IMG/VR virus record: IMGVR_UViG_3300027906_000059
Span: 1-37,081 of that record
Strand: one strand, 5' to 3'
Source of the DNA: a virus
DNA: 37,081 nt
Below the pieces are notes generated by a model. The model was not told the origin of the DNA and ran no database searches. It saw only the letters and a list, made by a program, of their open reading frames with translations. The number at the start of each line of letters is the position of its first letter. The stretch's first letter is position 1. Position numbers and translations under genes: made by a program. Shown piece by piece: positions 6,453 through 14,553 of this stretch.

Positions 6453-6460
6453 TATTTATG
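6453..6460 (-). promoter_or_regulatory. late promoter box CATAAATA overlapping gp67 stop
   Basis: The minus strand reads CATAAATA, seven of eight bases of the T4 late box, 26 bases before ATG 6427. The TAA inside it is the gp67 stop codon. It helps decide the start of the 176-aa gene. Confidence 0.6.
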
Positions 6461-6662
6461 TTTCTTCCTGTTCAATAGGCTCGTCAGAGACTTCCTGTTC
6501 AACTTCTGGTTGATCAGGTGAAGGGTTAAACATTGCTGCTGCCATTTCTGGTTTTAACTCATCTACTCTATTCGCAGCTTTTGTATAGAGCATATCTTTT
6601 ATTTTATCAGTAACGTCTGATGCTTTCTGATCAGTCGCAATCAAATCAATAATATCTTCCAT
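6456..6662 (-). CDS. gp67: prohead core protein
   Basis: A 68-aa protein in the T4 gp67 place, directly after the portal gene. T4 gp67 is an 80-aa internal core protein that helps set head shape and is cleaved by gp21. Here the N-terminus is helical (MEDIIDLIATDQKASDVTDK) and the C-terminal 20 residues are very acidic ('DQPEVEQEVSDEPIEQEE'), as in T4. The identity is from position, size and composition, not from a strong sequence match. It has its own TATAAATA box, 28 bases upstream. Confidence 0.8.
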   Translation of the reverse strand: MEDIIDLIATDQKASDVTDKIKDMLYTKAANRVDELKPEMAAAMFNPSPDQPEVEQEVSDEPIEQEET

Positions 6663-6689
6663 GTTAAGAATATTTTAATATATCAGTCC

Positions 6690-6697
6690 TATTTATA
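6690..6697 (-). promoter_or_regulatory. late promoter box TATAAATA overlapping gp20 stop
   Basis: The minus strand reads TATAAATA, exact T4 late consensus, 28 bases before the gp67 ATG at 6662. The TAA within it is the portal gene's stop codon (Ile codon ATA, then TAA). Confidence 0.75.
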
Positions 6698-8366
6698 TCT
6701 CTGCAGACTTAACATCTTTTTGGAATTGCTGCTCTGCACCAGTTTCCATCTCAATATCACCCAATGTACCTGCTACCTCATCTTCAGTAGGTAATGGTTC
6801 ACCAGTTATTGGATCAACTTGAGAAGGATCTGGAAGTACACCATCTTCAATCTCTTTAACTATCTGCTCATCAATCTCTTCGATTTCTTTATCAGTCTGA
6901 CGCAATACCTTTCTTCGAGCATAATCAACTGAGAAATACTTACCAATATAAGGTTCCATAGTAGCAAGTAACCCTAATCTTTCAGTCATTAATTCTGATT
7001 CTTTAAGTTCAGCAAACTGATTATCATATAGGAAGTCATATTGAATATGATCCTCCATTTTATCCCAATCTTCTGGAGTAATAATATTCTTAAGAATCAG
7101 TTGGGTTCTTAGAAGATCATTAAACAAATTAGCAAATCTCTTTCTTAAACGTCCTACAAACTTAGCAAATTTAAGTTCGTCTCTTAGTATTTCAGATGAA
7201 CGTCCTAAATTAAATCCACCATCAGATGCGATTCTAGACTCAGGAACACCTAATGCTCTATAAAGTTTCTTCTGGAAGTATTCAATATCAGCAAGTTCTC
7301 CTAAGTTTTGTCCACCTGGTAGTGTTGTGATTTCAGTTCCTCTACCACCTTCTCTTCTAGGCAACCAGAAATCTTCCATCATAGACATAAACTTACGATC
7401 ATCACGAACTTCACCAGTTCCTGCATCATAAACAAGTTTATTTCTATAGCGACTCATTACCTCTTTAAGGTATTGTTCTGCCTTAACTTTTGGTAGATTA
7501 CCTACATCAATATAAAATATTCTTCTTTCTGGTGCTCTTGATAATCTATAGATGACAAGAGAATCCTCAATCATTCTAAGTTGATTAAGTGCTTTAATTG
7601 CTTTATGTAAGTAAGATAAACAAGTACCTTTATTCCTATCAAATAATCCAGAAGTTACATATGCAATTGAATCCTTTGCAATTTTAATAGATCCTTTACC
7701 AGCTCCACCAGTAGCAGAAGAGTATATATTTGTTGGATAAGTTGGTTTTGGACTGTATAGATAATACTCTTCAACTTCAGGATACATACCCTTCTTCAAA
7801 TCAGTATTATTATTTCCTATATCAAGAGGAAGCATATTCTTACTGTTCGCCTTTTTCTCTTTGCGAACAAACCTCATCTTCATTGGGTCAATATATCTGA
7901 CTTCCTGAATACCGTCTTGTGGTCTTTTTACATCAATAACTTTTAAATAATATAATCTTCCATCAATATACCAGTTCTTAAAAATTTCATGACACTTCTT
8001 ATCGAAGTCCATCATTTCTTTAATACCAGTAAATTCGTCTCTTATCTTATCTTTTAACTTATCACTTGCATTTAAGTTTGATAATTCTATCTCTACAGGA
8101 GAATCATATAGGTCACTAACTATACCTTCATTAACAACATCTTCAATGGCACCATCCGCTTCTGGATGAAGTGCCATCTCACGATATCTTTTAATTAAAT
8201 CGTATTCGGTTCTATAGACACCTTCAATATCTACATATGAACCATAAAAACTACTGGCGATATAGCTATCTCTACCGTCATCATTGTTAGGTGGTACGGG
8301 AGATAGCAGATTCTTCGACTTCTTTTCAGTCGAATCGTCAATAGAAAATCCAAACAGTTTAGGCAT
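6693..8366 (-). CDS. gp20: portal vertex protein
   Basis: T4 gp20 family, 557 aa (524 in T4). Twelve copies form the ring at one head vertex that initiates head assembly, docks terminase and then the neck. Characteristic segments are 'YRTEYDLIKRYREMALHPEA' near residue 60, 'AIEDVVNEGIVSD', 'LYYLKVIDVKRPQDGIQEVR', 'RLSRAPERRIFYIDVGNLP' and 'GGFNLGRSSEILRDELKFAK' followed by a Phe/Arg-rich stem. The C-terminus is acidic (from about residue 495). A GATAAATA box and AGGAAA Shine-Dalgarno precede ATG 8366. Confidence 0.96.
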   Translation of the reverse strand: MPKLFGFSIDDSTEKKSKNLLSPVPPNNDDGRDSYIASSFYGSYVDIEGVYRTEYDLIKRYREMALHPEADGAIEDVVNEGIVSDLYDSPVEIELSNLNASDKLKDKIRDEFTGIKEMMDFDKKCHEIFKNWYIDGRLYYLKVIDVKRPQDGIQEVRYIDPMKMRFVRKEKKANSKNMLPLDIGNNNTDLKKGMYPEVEEYYLYSPKPTYPTNIYSSATGGAGKGSIKIAKDSIAYVTSGLFDRNKGTCLSYLHKAIKALNQLRMIEDSLVIYRLSRAPERRIFYIDVGNLPKVKAEQYLKEVMSRYRNKLVYDAGTGEVRDDRKFMSMMEDFWLPRREGGRGTEITTLPGGQNLGELADIEYFQKKLYRALGVPESRIASDGGFNLGRSSEILRDELKFAKFVGRLRKRFANLFNDLLRTQLILKNIITPEDWDKMEDHIQYDFLYDNQFAELKESELMTERLGLLATMEPYIGKYFSVDYARRKVLRQTDKEIEEIDEQIVKEIEDGVLPDPSQVDPITGEPLPTEDEVAGTLGDIEMETGAEQQFQKDVKSAEI

Positions 8367-8396
8367 AGTATATAAGTTTTCCTACTATTATAGCAC

Positions 8397-8404
8397 TATT
8401 TATC
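8397..8404 (-). promoter_or_regulatory. late-promoter-like box GATAAATA for gp20
   Basis: The minus strand reads GATAAATA (seven of eight to T4 late consensus) between the gp19 stop and the gp20 ATG, about 31 bases from the ATG. A TAGGAAAA ribosome site lies between them. Confidence 0.55.
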
Positions 8405-8411
8405 TAATTTG

Positions 8412-8999
8412 TTAACGAATGCTTTCGCCTCCAGCGTTAGCACCTACTCCTTTAATTGATTCCCAGTAAAGAACTTGCATTTCTACAGTGAATTCTTCAA
8501 GAGTATCAATGGTTTCATAATTGAGATCTACCTGACTTATATTAGTTGGGAAAAGATCATAGAACTTATATGTTCTAAGTGTTGATCCATCACGATCTAA
8601 TTGATGAACGAATGCATCTTCCTGATAGTCTGCAGGGTTTTGAGCACCAGTTGCGTCAGATAATTTATTAATCTGATTCATCCACTTCTCAAAAGCAGAA
8701 CGAATTGCAAAATCTGTATCGTTGATAATTGTAATTGTCCAAGTATCGAAAGTTCTATCTCCAGCAATCTTCAGGATTCTTCCCCTGAAGTTTACATCGA
8801 TTGGAGTAATATTAGAAGCAGGAAGTGCTGCTGCCTTAACTAAGAACCTTGACTTGTCCTTTACGTCGTTATCTACTGCGATTTCTTCTGGAAATGCAAG
8901 TTCTACCTCAAACAGATTAGGTCTTGCACCACCACCTGTCAACTTACTCTTGAAGTCAGTGATCTTCCTTAAAGGTGGTCTATTAAATTGAGTTGCCAT
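8412..8999 (-). CDS. gp19: tail tube protein
   Basis: T4 gp19 family, 195 aa (163 in T4). Hexamers stack on the baseplate hub to form the inner tube through which DNA passes. Recognisable parts are MATQFNRPPLRKITDFKSKL, 'SRFLVKAAALPASNITPID', 'GDRTFDTWTITIINDTDFAI', 'FEKWMNQIN', 'FYDLFPTNISQVDLNYETID' and 'EEFTVEMQVLYWES'. It directly follows the sheath gene, as in T4. A paralogue of the same fold lies at 381-929. The gap upstream holds a weak late-box match (TACAAATA, 9014-9021) and AAGG. Confidence 0.96.
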   Translation of the reverse strand: MATQFNRPPLRKITDFKSKLTGGGARPNLFEVELAFPEEIAVDNDVKDKSRFLVKAAALPASNITPIDVNFRGRILKIAGDRTFDTWTITIINDTDFAIRSAFEKWMNQINKLSDATGAQNPADYQEDAFVHQLDRDGSTLRTYKFYDLFPTNISQVDLNYETIDTLEEFTVEMQVLYWESIKGVGANAGGESIR

Positions 9000-9013
9000 A
9001 GTTTTTTATACCT

Positions 9014-9021
9014 TATTTGTA
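9014..9021 (-). promoter_or_regulatory. weak late-box match TACAAATA for gp19
   Basis: The minus strand reads TACAAATA, one mismatch to TATAAATA, in the 32-base gap before gp19. Position fits, but a single such match in AT-rich DNA could be chance. Confidence 0.3.
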
Positions 9022-9031
9022 TGAGATAGAA

Positions 9032-11191
9032 TTAAACGTTTCCAATTACTTCATCAAACGAAACACCAGTTCTGGTAGCAACAAAGGTTAGACCTATGAA
9101 GTTGATAGAACGTGCTGGTTTGATAAAGATGTCAGCAACAAATTCATTGTTGTCAATAACAGCAGCAGTGTTATTTGTCTCATCACAGATAACTCTGAAA
9201 TCAAAGATTCCTCTCTTACCCTGAACATCACGAAGGAATGGTTCAACAATGTTGATAAAGTTTGTTCTTGTTATCTCATCGTTGAATTCAAACATCTGAT
9301 CTCTTGCTGCAGCAGATATTGCATTTTCGAGGTAGATAAACAATCTACGAACATTAATGCGATCAAATGCAGATGCTTTTGCAAATCCAGTCTTATCACC
9401 AAATAATACAATTCCTCCACTAGGAGAGAATACAACTGGATTAACTCTATTTGAATAGAGTCTATCTCTTTGTACCTGAGATGGGTTGTATGCGAGTTTA
9501 ACAGCATTCAAGATTCCACCTCTAGCAGTACCTGCTGGTGAGAACCAAGGGAAGTTGTTAATGTCATTTCTTGCACAAGTTCCAGCAATATCACCATTTA
9601 GAGGGACATATCTGAATGTATCTGCAAATCTATCGTACATATACTTGTATCCACTATCGAATACTGCATATGTTGTTGATGTTACAGGTGCATAGAAACC
9701 AATTACATTGTCTGTAATTGTTGCATCAGAATTAACTGTTACTGATCCAGCAACACTATCATTCAAGAATGCTTTTCTGTAAGGTGAAATAAATGCAACA
9801 GCATCCTTTCTTATTTCAGCAACAGAAATTAATTTATTAGCAAGTGACTGAGCAGTCTCCTTTTCATGATTTGCAGATCCCATAATTAGGAAATCTGCTG
9901 CATATAGATTGTTATCTTCAAATAACTCATATCCTGAAACAAGACCAGATAATGTTACTTGGAATGCTCCAGTTGCTGTATCATCTGTTCCACCGTCATA
10001 ATTCTTACCACCACTTAATGTATAAGTTTGTGATCCAGAACCACCAAAGATAATTCCTTGAGCATTCTGATCCCAGTTATAATCAGCTTGAGGTGTAAAT
10101 CCAGAACTATACCCAGTAGTTGTTATACCTGCTGGATTTGATCCACCAAAGATTGTTGTGGAGTTAGATGCGATAAACTTTCTCCAGTTAGAAGGAGAAC
10201 CTAATGAATATTCAGCATCTTTTGCTTTTGAAAGACTTAAATGCTTCTCAAGAATTGTTCCAACGTTTCCAGTAACCTTACCTTCATCGTCAATAACAAC
10301 AACGTGAATTTCATCAAATCTTGATCCTCTTCCTGCCGCAAAGGTAGAAGTTCCAGGACGTTCAGCAATATTGTTCCAATTAACTGTAGAATCAGTTAAT
10401 GCAATTGTTTGTTGATCAAACCAATCCTCATTATTTGTTGCAGTTCCTGTAGCATATGATGAAGACTGTCCACTAGTGTGAATAGCAACTGAACCTGTAG
10501 CAAACTTATAAATTCCATTTGGTTGATAATCAACTACAGTTGAAACTCCAGCAGCAGTTACGTGATTAAGGAATTTAACCTCAACTGTTTTAGCAGTAGC
10601 ATCAACACCAGTTACAATTCCCTTAAAGTGACCGTCTAACTTACTAGTTGTACCTGCACCAGCAAGAACTGTATCAGCAGGAACATTCTGTGTTACTCCA
10701 TAACCAACAGCAATATTTGTTGGAAGTGTTCCAAATGATAAAATTTGGTCTGCCTTTGCGTCAATTGTGGCAACCTTAAGGTTGTTTGCCCAAGAACCTG
10801 GATTTCTAGCAACGATAGTTACACCAGAAATCGTATTAGTATCATAACCAAGATCGTTATAATTATCTAAACTTTTTATCTTAATACTTGCTCCAGTATC
10901 ATTAGAGTTTTTAAGATCATTATCATCTGCTCTAACAACTCTTAATGGTCCACCATAGGACAAATAAGATGATGCAGTTAACCAATACTCGTAATGCTTA
11001 TCTGTTGGAGATGGCTCGCCAAAGTTATTAAGCAAATCTTGTTCATTCTCAACTAGGATTGGAACATTGACAGCACCCTTAGCAAAAGGACCGACAATAG
11101 CACCTACTTTTTCAGATGCTGTGTCTACTCTACCAACTGTTAGGTCAACTTCCCTAACTACAATCCCAGGAGATGCTAAATTTAGTGGCAT
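9032..11191 (-). CDS. gp18: tail sheath protein
   Basis: T4 gp18 family, 719 aa (659 in T4). The sheath surrounds the tube and contracts to drive it through the host envelope. The start MPLNLASPGIVVREVDLTVG, the block 'VGAIVGPFAKGAVNVPILVE' with 'NNFGEPS' and 'YEYWLTASSYLSYGGPLRVV', and the C-terminal domain ('FDRINVRRLFIYLENAISAA', 'FNDEITRTNFINIVEPFLRD', 'QGKRGIFDFRVICDETNN', 'VADIFIKPARSINFIGLTFV') are typical. The variable outer domains lie around residues 110-400. An AATAAATA box and GGAGAGGAA ribosome site precede ATG 11191. Confidence 0.97.
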   Translation of the reverse strand: MPLNLASPGIVVREVDLTVGRVDTASEKVGAIVGPFAKGAVNVPILVENEQDLLNNFGEPSPTDKHYEYWLTASSYLSYGGPLRVVRADDNDLKNSNDTGASIKIKSLDNYNDLGYDTNTISGVTIVARNPGSWANNLKVATIDAKADQILSFGTLPTNIAVGYGVTQNVPADTVLAGAGTTSKLDGHFKGIVTGVDATAKTVEVKFLNHVTAAGVSTVVDYQPNGIYKFATGSVAIHTSGQSSSYATGTATNNEDWFDQQTIALTDSTVNWNNIAERPGTSTFAAGRGSRFDEIHVVVIDDEGKVTGNVGTILEKHLSLSKAKDAEYSLGSPSNWRKFIASNSTTIFGGSNPAGITTTGYSSGFTPQADYNWDQNAQGIIFGGSGSQTYTLSGGKNYDGGTDDTATGAFQVTLSGLVSGYELFEDNNLYAADFLIMGSANHEKETAQSLANKLISVAEIRKDAVAFISPYRKAFLNDSVAGSVTVNSDATITDNVIGFYAPVTSTTYAVFDSGYKYMYDRFADTFRYVPLNGDIAGTCARNDINNFPWFSPAGTARGGILNAVKLAYNPSQVQRDRLYSNRVNPVVFSPSGGIVLFGDKTGFAKASAFDRINVRRLFIYLENAISAAARDQMFEFNDEITRTNFINIVEPFLRDVQGKRGIFDFRVICDETNNTAAVIDNNEFVADIFIKPARSINFIGLTFVATRTGVSFDEVIGNV

Positions 11192-11226
11192 CTTTTTCCT
11201 CTCCGAATCTCAGATTATTCTGAAAT

Positions 11227-11234
11227 TATTTATT
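11227..11234 (-). promoter_or_regulatory. late promoter box AATAAATA for gp18
   Basis: The minus strand reads AATAAATA (seven of eight to T4 late consensus) in the 65-base gap between gp17 and gp18, about 36 bases before ATG 11191. A GGAGAGGAA ribosome site lies close to the ATG. Confidence 0.6.
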
Positions 11235-11256
11235 CAAATCTCCTTTTTCATGTATT

Positions 11257-12939
11257 CTACATGTAATCCCACATATAAGATCGGTCTCCATACTCATCAA
11301 CATTCCACTCTGTACTCTCTACTGGATTATTTTTACTCCACGTATCTCCTTCATCATCAGTAAAGGTCATTTCATCTAATCCATCCGAAATAAAACCAAA
11401 TGGTGCCATATCTTGCTCTATCTGATTCTTCTGTTCTTCATAGATTCTCTTACGAACATCATTGTCCGTCATTTCCTTAAAATAGTCTTGTGCAACCAAC
11501 CAAGCAAATATAACAAGACACATTGCTAAGTCATCATTACATCCTTCTTCTGCCTCAAATGAATTAGCCTTTTGTGAGAATGTTGTTAATTCTGAAATAA
11601 TATCATAATCCTGTGTAAGTATCTTATCATCTTCTAACATAGTTTTAAGATTACTACAACCCAACTTCTTAACTGCTGCTGTAGTTCTAACCCCTAATTG
11701 AGATTTCTTACCACTAAATCCAGATCCAACTATTTGCCCATTACGTCCTCTCATTGAACACATAAGAACATTTTCATATTCAAGATCATATTGAAGTATG
11801 CTTGCAACCTGATCTCCTATGTCATTTACCTCTATTAATAAGTATGCTTCATTATATGCTTTTGCAACATCATTAATAATGTTAGGAAATAGCATAGGTT
11901 TAATTTCATTATTCTTATATTTTGCTACTGTTCTATATGGAAATTCTGTAATATCAAAAACAATAAATGCAGAGTAATCATTACCCAATCCTCTAGCAAC
12001 GTCCACTGTAATTATATAATTATGTTCTGGTATTGGTTCTTCGTAAATATCTAATCCAGCATTTCTGGTTTTTGGATCTTCATATACTAAGTTTCTTAAT
12101 TTTGCTGCACTAATAAGAGTATTAACAGATCCTAAGAATTCACACTCAAACTCAACCTTAAATTGTTGTTCTGATGTGTTTGCAATAGTTTGTTCTTTCC
12201 ATTCATCATCCCTACCAGGTACTTCACTCCAATGAACGTCAGTTGGTTTATATTCACTTTTACCTTTTTCAGCATCATGCCACATACGGTAAAAATGATT
12301 CATACCTCGTGGGGTAGAAACAATAATTACTTTAGTACTTTGTCCAGACGAGATAGTAGGATAAACAGAGGCAAAGAAGTCGTCAGCAATGTGATTCGGG
12401 ATGAAAGCGAACTCGTCAAGAAAGATGACATTATAGGATCCACCTCGGACAGCAGATGAAGAAGTAGAGTTTGACGAAATTTTTGATCCATTTTCTAATT
12501 CCAGTGAACCTTTATTCCAGCTAATGATGCCTTGTTGCATCCAGTTAGGTAAATTTTCATAAGCGAGTTGGAGTCTACCAAGTAGATCTCTAGCAGTAGA
12601 TGCCTTGTTTGCCAGAATCGCAATATTGACATTATCATTAAAAACAGCGTAATGTAATAAGTATGCAACACACGTAGTAGACTTACCAGTCTGTCTAGGC
12701 ATCTTACATATATTAAATCTATGTTCGTGGAAGTTTCTAATTAACTTCTCTTGAAAATCATATAGACTAAAAGGAACTAGACCATGATCCAAAGAAACGA
12801 TCTTTAGATAATTTTTAGCAAAATAAACAGGATCTTCCTTACACTTTACAAATTCGACAATCTGCTCTTGTGTAAATTCATGAGCAGTATTTGCTTTCTT
12901 TAGATTCGGATTACCGAGATAAACAGCATCACTAGACAT
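11257..12939 (-). CDS. gp17: terminase large subunit, ATPase and nuclease
   Basis: T4 gp17 family, 560 aa (610 in T4). The motor pumps DNA into the prohead through the portal and cuts the concatemer. ATPase domain: Walker A 'PRQTGKST' (81-88), Walker B 'VIFLDEF' (171-177, Asp175/Glu176), coupling motif 'STPRG' (208-212). Nuclease domain (RNase H-like): Asp313 in 'TVDVARGLGNDYSAF', Glu370 in 'LLIEVNDIG' and Asp470 in 'EGCNDDLAMCL'. Both domains look intact. The C-terminal tail is acidic. ATG 12939 lies 8 bases inside the end of the 49-aa ORF, and gp16 is just upstream, so the subunits are made together. Confidence 0.97.
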   Translation of the reverse strand: MSSDAVYLGNPNLKKANTAHEFTQEQIVEFVKCKEDPVYFAKNYLKIVSLDHGLVPFSLYDFQEKLIRNFHEHRFNICKMPRQTGKSTTCVAYLLHYAVFNDNVNIAILANKASTARDLLGRLQLAYENLPNWMQQGIISWNKGSLELENGSKISSNSTSSSAVRGGSYNVIFLDEFAFIPNHIADDFFASVYPTISSGQSTKVIIVSTPRGMNHFYRMWHDAEKGKSEYKPTDVHWSEVPGRDDEWKEQTIANTSEQQFKVEFECEFLGSVNTLISAAKLRNLVYEDPKTRNAGLDIYEEPIPEHNYIITVDVARGLGNDYSAFIVFDITEFPYRTVAKYKNNEIKPMLFPNIINDVAKAYNEAYLLIEVNDIGDQVASILQYDLEYENVLMCSMRGRNGQIVGSGFSGKKSQLGVRTTAAVKKLGCSNLKTMLEDDKILTQDYDIISELTTFSQKANSFEAEEGCNDDLAMCLVIFAWLVAQDYFKEMTDNDVRKRIYEEQKNQIEQDMAPFGFISDGLDEMTFTDDEGDTWSKNNPVESTEWNVDEYGDRSYMWDYM

Positions 12940-13081
12940 CTAATTCATTCCTCCAATCCGACAACGGATCTCTTGATACATCTGAAAAAAGTTTTGATGG
13001 TACTTTAATCACATCAATAACCTCAAACGCAAGATTTCCATTAGCGTCTTCTATCTTAACACTATCTTCATTATTTGTCAT
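12932..13081 (-). CDS. small ORF between terminase subunits, 49 aa
   Basis: ATG 13081 to TAG 12932-12934 encodes MTNNEDSVKIEDANGNLAFE followed by 'VIDVIKVPSKLFSDVSRD' and 'DWRNELDV'. It overlaps the end of gp16 by 11 bases and the start of gp17 by 8 bases, and fills the 131-base gap between them exactly. An acidic N-terminus and a hydrophobic middle look protein-like. A weak AAGGA lies upstream. It may be a coupling ORF that lets ribosomes pass from gp16 to gp17, or a packaging accessory; no function is known to me. Confidence 0.65.
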   Translation of the reverse strand: MTNNEDSVKIEDANGNLAFEVIDVIKVPSKLFSDVSRDPLSDWRNELDV

Positions 13082-13499
13082 TATTCAAGATCCCGTCCTT
13101 AAGCATTTTGGATAGTTCTGATGTAGAACCAACGAATAATGCATTATTAGTCACATTTCCTGTAGACTTCTTAGGAGAATCTTCTTCTACTTCTTTTACC
13201 TTTTTTTGTAAATCTATCAACTTATCAGTAGTATCGGCAACTGACTTAATAATTTGCCCTGCAACTTCATATGCTCTTGGACTTGCACTTTCGCCAGCAA
13301 GTTCCAATATACCATTAAGAGATTCTTGACCCTTTTCTATAAGTGAATATAAATTGGCACGAGTATACTCATAATCTTTCTGAATCTCATCAGGTTTATT
13401 TGAAACATCTACAGTGCTAGTGGTTTTATCTACACCAACTCCAACAATGTCACTACTTTGAGTGTTTAATGCTTCATCAATAGGATCATAACTAGACAT
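13071..13499 (-). CDS. gp16: terminase small subunit
   Basis: T4 gp16 family, 142 aa (164 in T4). It forms rings that recognise DNA and stimulate the gp17 ATPase. Residues about 44-105 are the conserved core: 'YTRANLYSLIEKGQESLNGI', 'ASPRAYEVAGQIIKSVADTT' and 'KLIDLQKKVKEVEED', a helical coiled-coil region. The C-terminal 'NALFVGSTSELSKMLKDG' is typical of marine versions. Four bases separate it from gp15, and the small 49-aa ORF overlaps its stop. Confidence 0.92.
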   Translation of the reverse strand: MSSYDPIDEALNTQSSDIVGVGVDKTTSTVDVSNKPDEIQKDYEYTRANLYSLIEKGQESLNGILELAGESASPRAYEVAGQIIKSVADTTDKLIDLQKKVKEVEEDSPKKSTGNVTNNALFVGSTSELSKMLKDGILNNDK

Positions 13500-13503
13500 T
13501 TTC

Positions 13504-14553
13504 TTAAGTTAAATCAGTTTGTCTTGTGGGACTCCAAGTACCACCATCAGTAAAGTCTTCAACAACTCCGTTAAATCCAAAATCATCATCTGCTTCGACT
13601 AATGCATCATCAGCAGCAGTTAATGCATCTATTGATGTACCTGTTATATGAGTTGCCTTTACGGTATTATCATATCCACGATAAACAACAATAGTTTGGG
13701 CATCAACGATTTCTTTAACTTTCATTACCTCAGTATCTATAATAATTCTACCACCAACAACTAATGAACCACTATCACCAACTTCAACTTTAGTCTTAGA
13801 CTTACTTAAATCTGATTTCAATACAGTAGTATTATCATCATTATAATCTTGAAGTGCTTTAGGTGTAGCAGTATATCTTAACTGTCTTCTTGCAGTCTCT
13901 CTATCAACACTAGTAAAGTAATCGACCTGAACTTTCTTAATAAGTCCATCTGTAGTATCTGCAATAGGACCGAATAGATAAGTCTTAGCAGTAAAATTAA
14001 GTGTGTATATTAATGCTCTTCTAGTTGAAAAATCTCCTTCATAATCATCCTCAAAAGAAATATTATCCAATACTACAGGAATATCTCTTTTCTCTCCTAT
14101 AGACGATACTAAATCAACAGTTAAATTAAAGGAAGGTTGGAAATATGGAAGTATCTGCTCTACAATCTGTAATGCGTCATCATTTAATTTAACCATTATA
14201 TTCAACTCAAATCCAACATTATATGGAACAGGCATATAAACCTTCTTAAGATTAGTTCCATCTGATGCTTTAAATGTTTGAGTTATACTTGCCTTTCTTG
14301 TAGGATCATATGAAATATCAGTTGTTTCAAACGACATTCTAGGTAATGTCATTTGAGTTGCTCTATTTAAATCTGGTTGCTGTTCTATCCTTGCTAAGAA
14401 TTTTTGCATTGGTCCATACGCCAATGGAACTCTCATATCACTAATATCACCACCAGATGAATTCTTATGGCGAATATGGATATCATTAAAAACTGTACCG
14501 AAAGAGATAACAGTTCTTCTTAGAATTTCGTGATAAAAATAAGTTCCTAACAT
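13504..14553 (-). CDS. gp15: tail completion / sheath stabiliser protein
   Basis: T4 gp15 family, 349 aa (272 in T4). A hexameric ring of gp15 caps the finished tail and joins it to the gp13-gp14 neck. The N-terminus MLGTYFYHEILRRTVISFGT and the strongest block 'QIVEQILPYFQPSFNLT' (about 137-153), shared with T4 as 'QIVEQILPYFQPHFN', make the call firm. 'FEDDYEGDFSTRRALIYTLN' follows. From about residue 240 there is a C-terminal extension with beta-like repeats (e.g. 'KVEVGDSGSLVVGGRIIID', 'KVKEIVDAQTIVVYRGYDN') that T4 lacks. ATG 14553 overlaps the gp14 stop (TAATG). Confidence 0.94.
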   Translation of the reverse strand: MLGTYFYHEILRRTVISFGTVFNDIHIRHKNSSGGDISDMRVPLAYGPMQKFLARIEQQPDLNRATQMTLPRMSFETTDISYDPTRKASITQTFKASDGTNLKKVYMPVPYNVGFELNIMVKLNDDALQIVEQILPYFQPSFNLTVDLVSSIGEKRDIPVVLDNISFEDDYEGDFSTRRALIYTLNFTAKTYLFGPIADTTDGLIKKVQVDYFTSVDRETARRQLRYTATPKALQDYNDDNTTVLKSDLSKSKTKVEVGDSGSLVVGGRIIIDTEVMKVKEIVDAQTIVVYRGYDNTVKATHITGTSIDALTAADDALVEADDDFGFNGVVEDFTDGGTWSPTRQTDLT

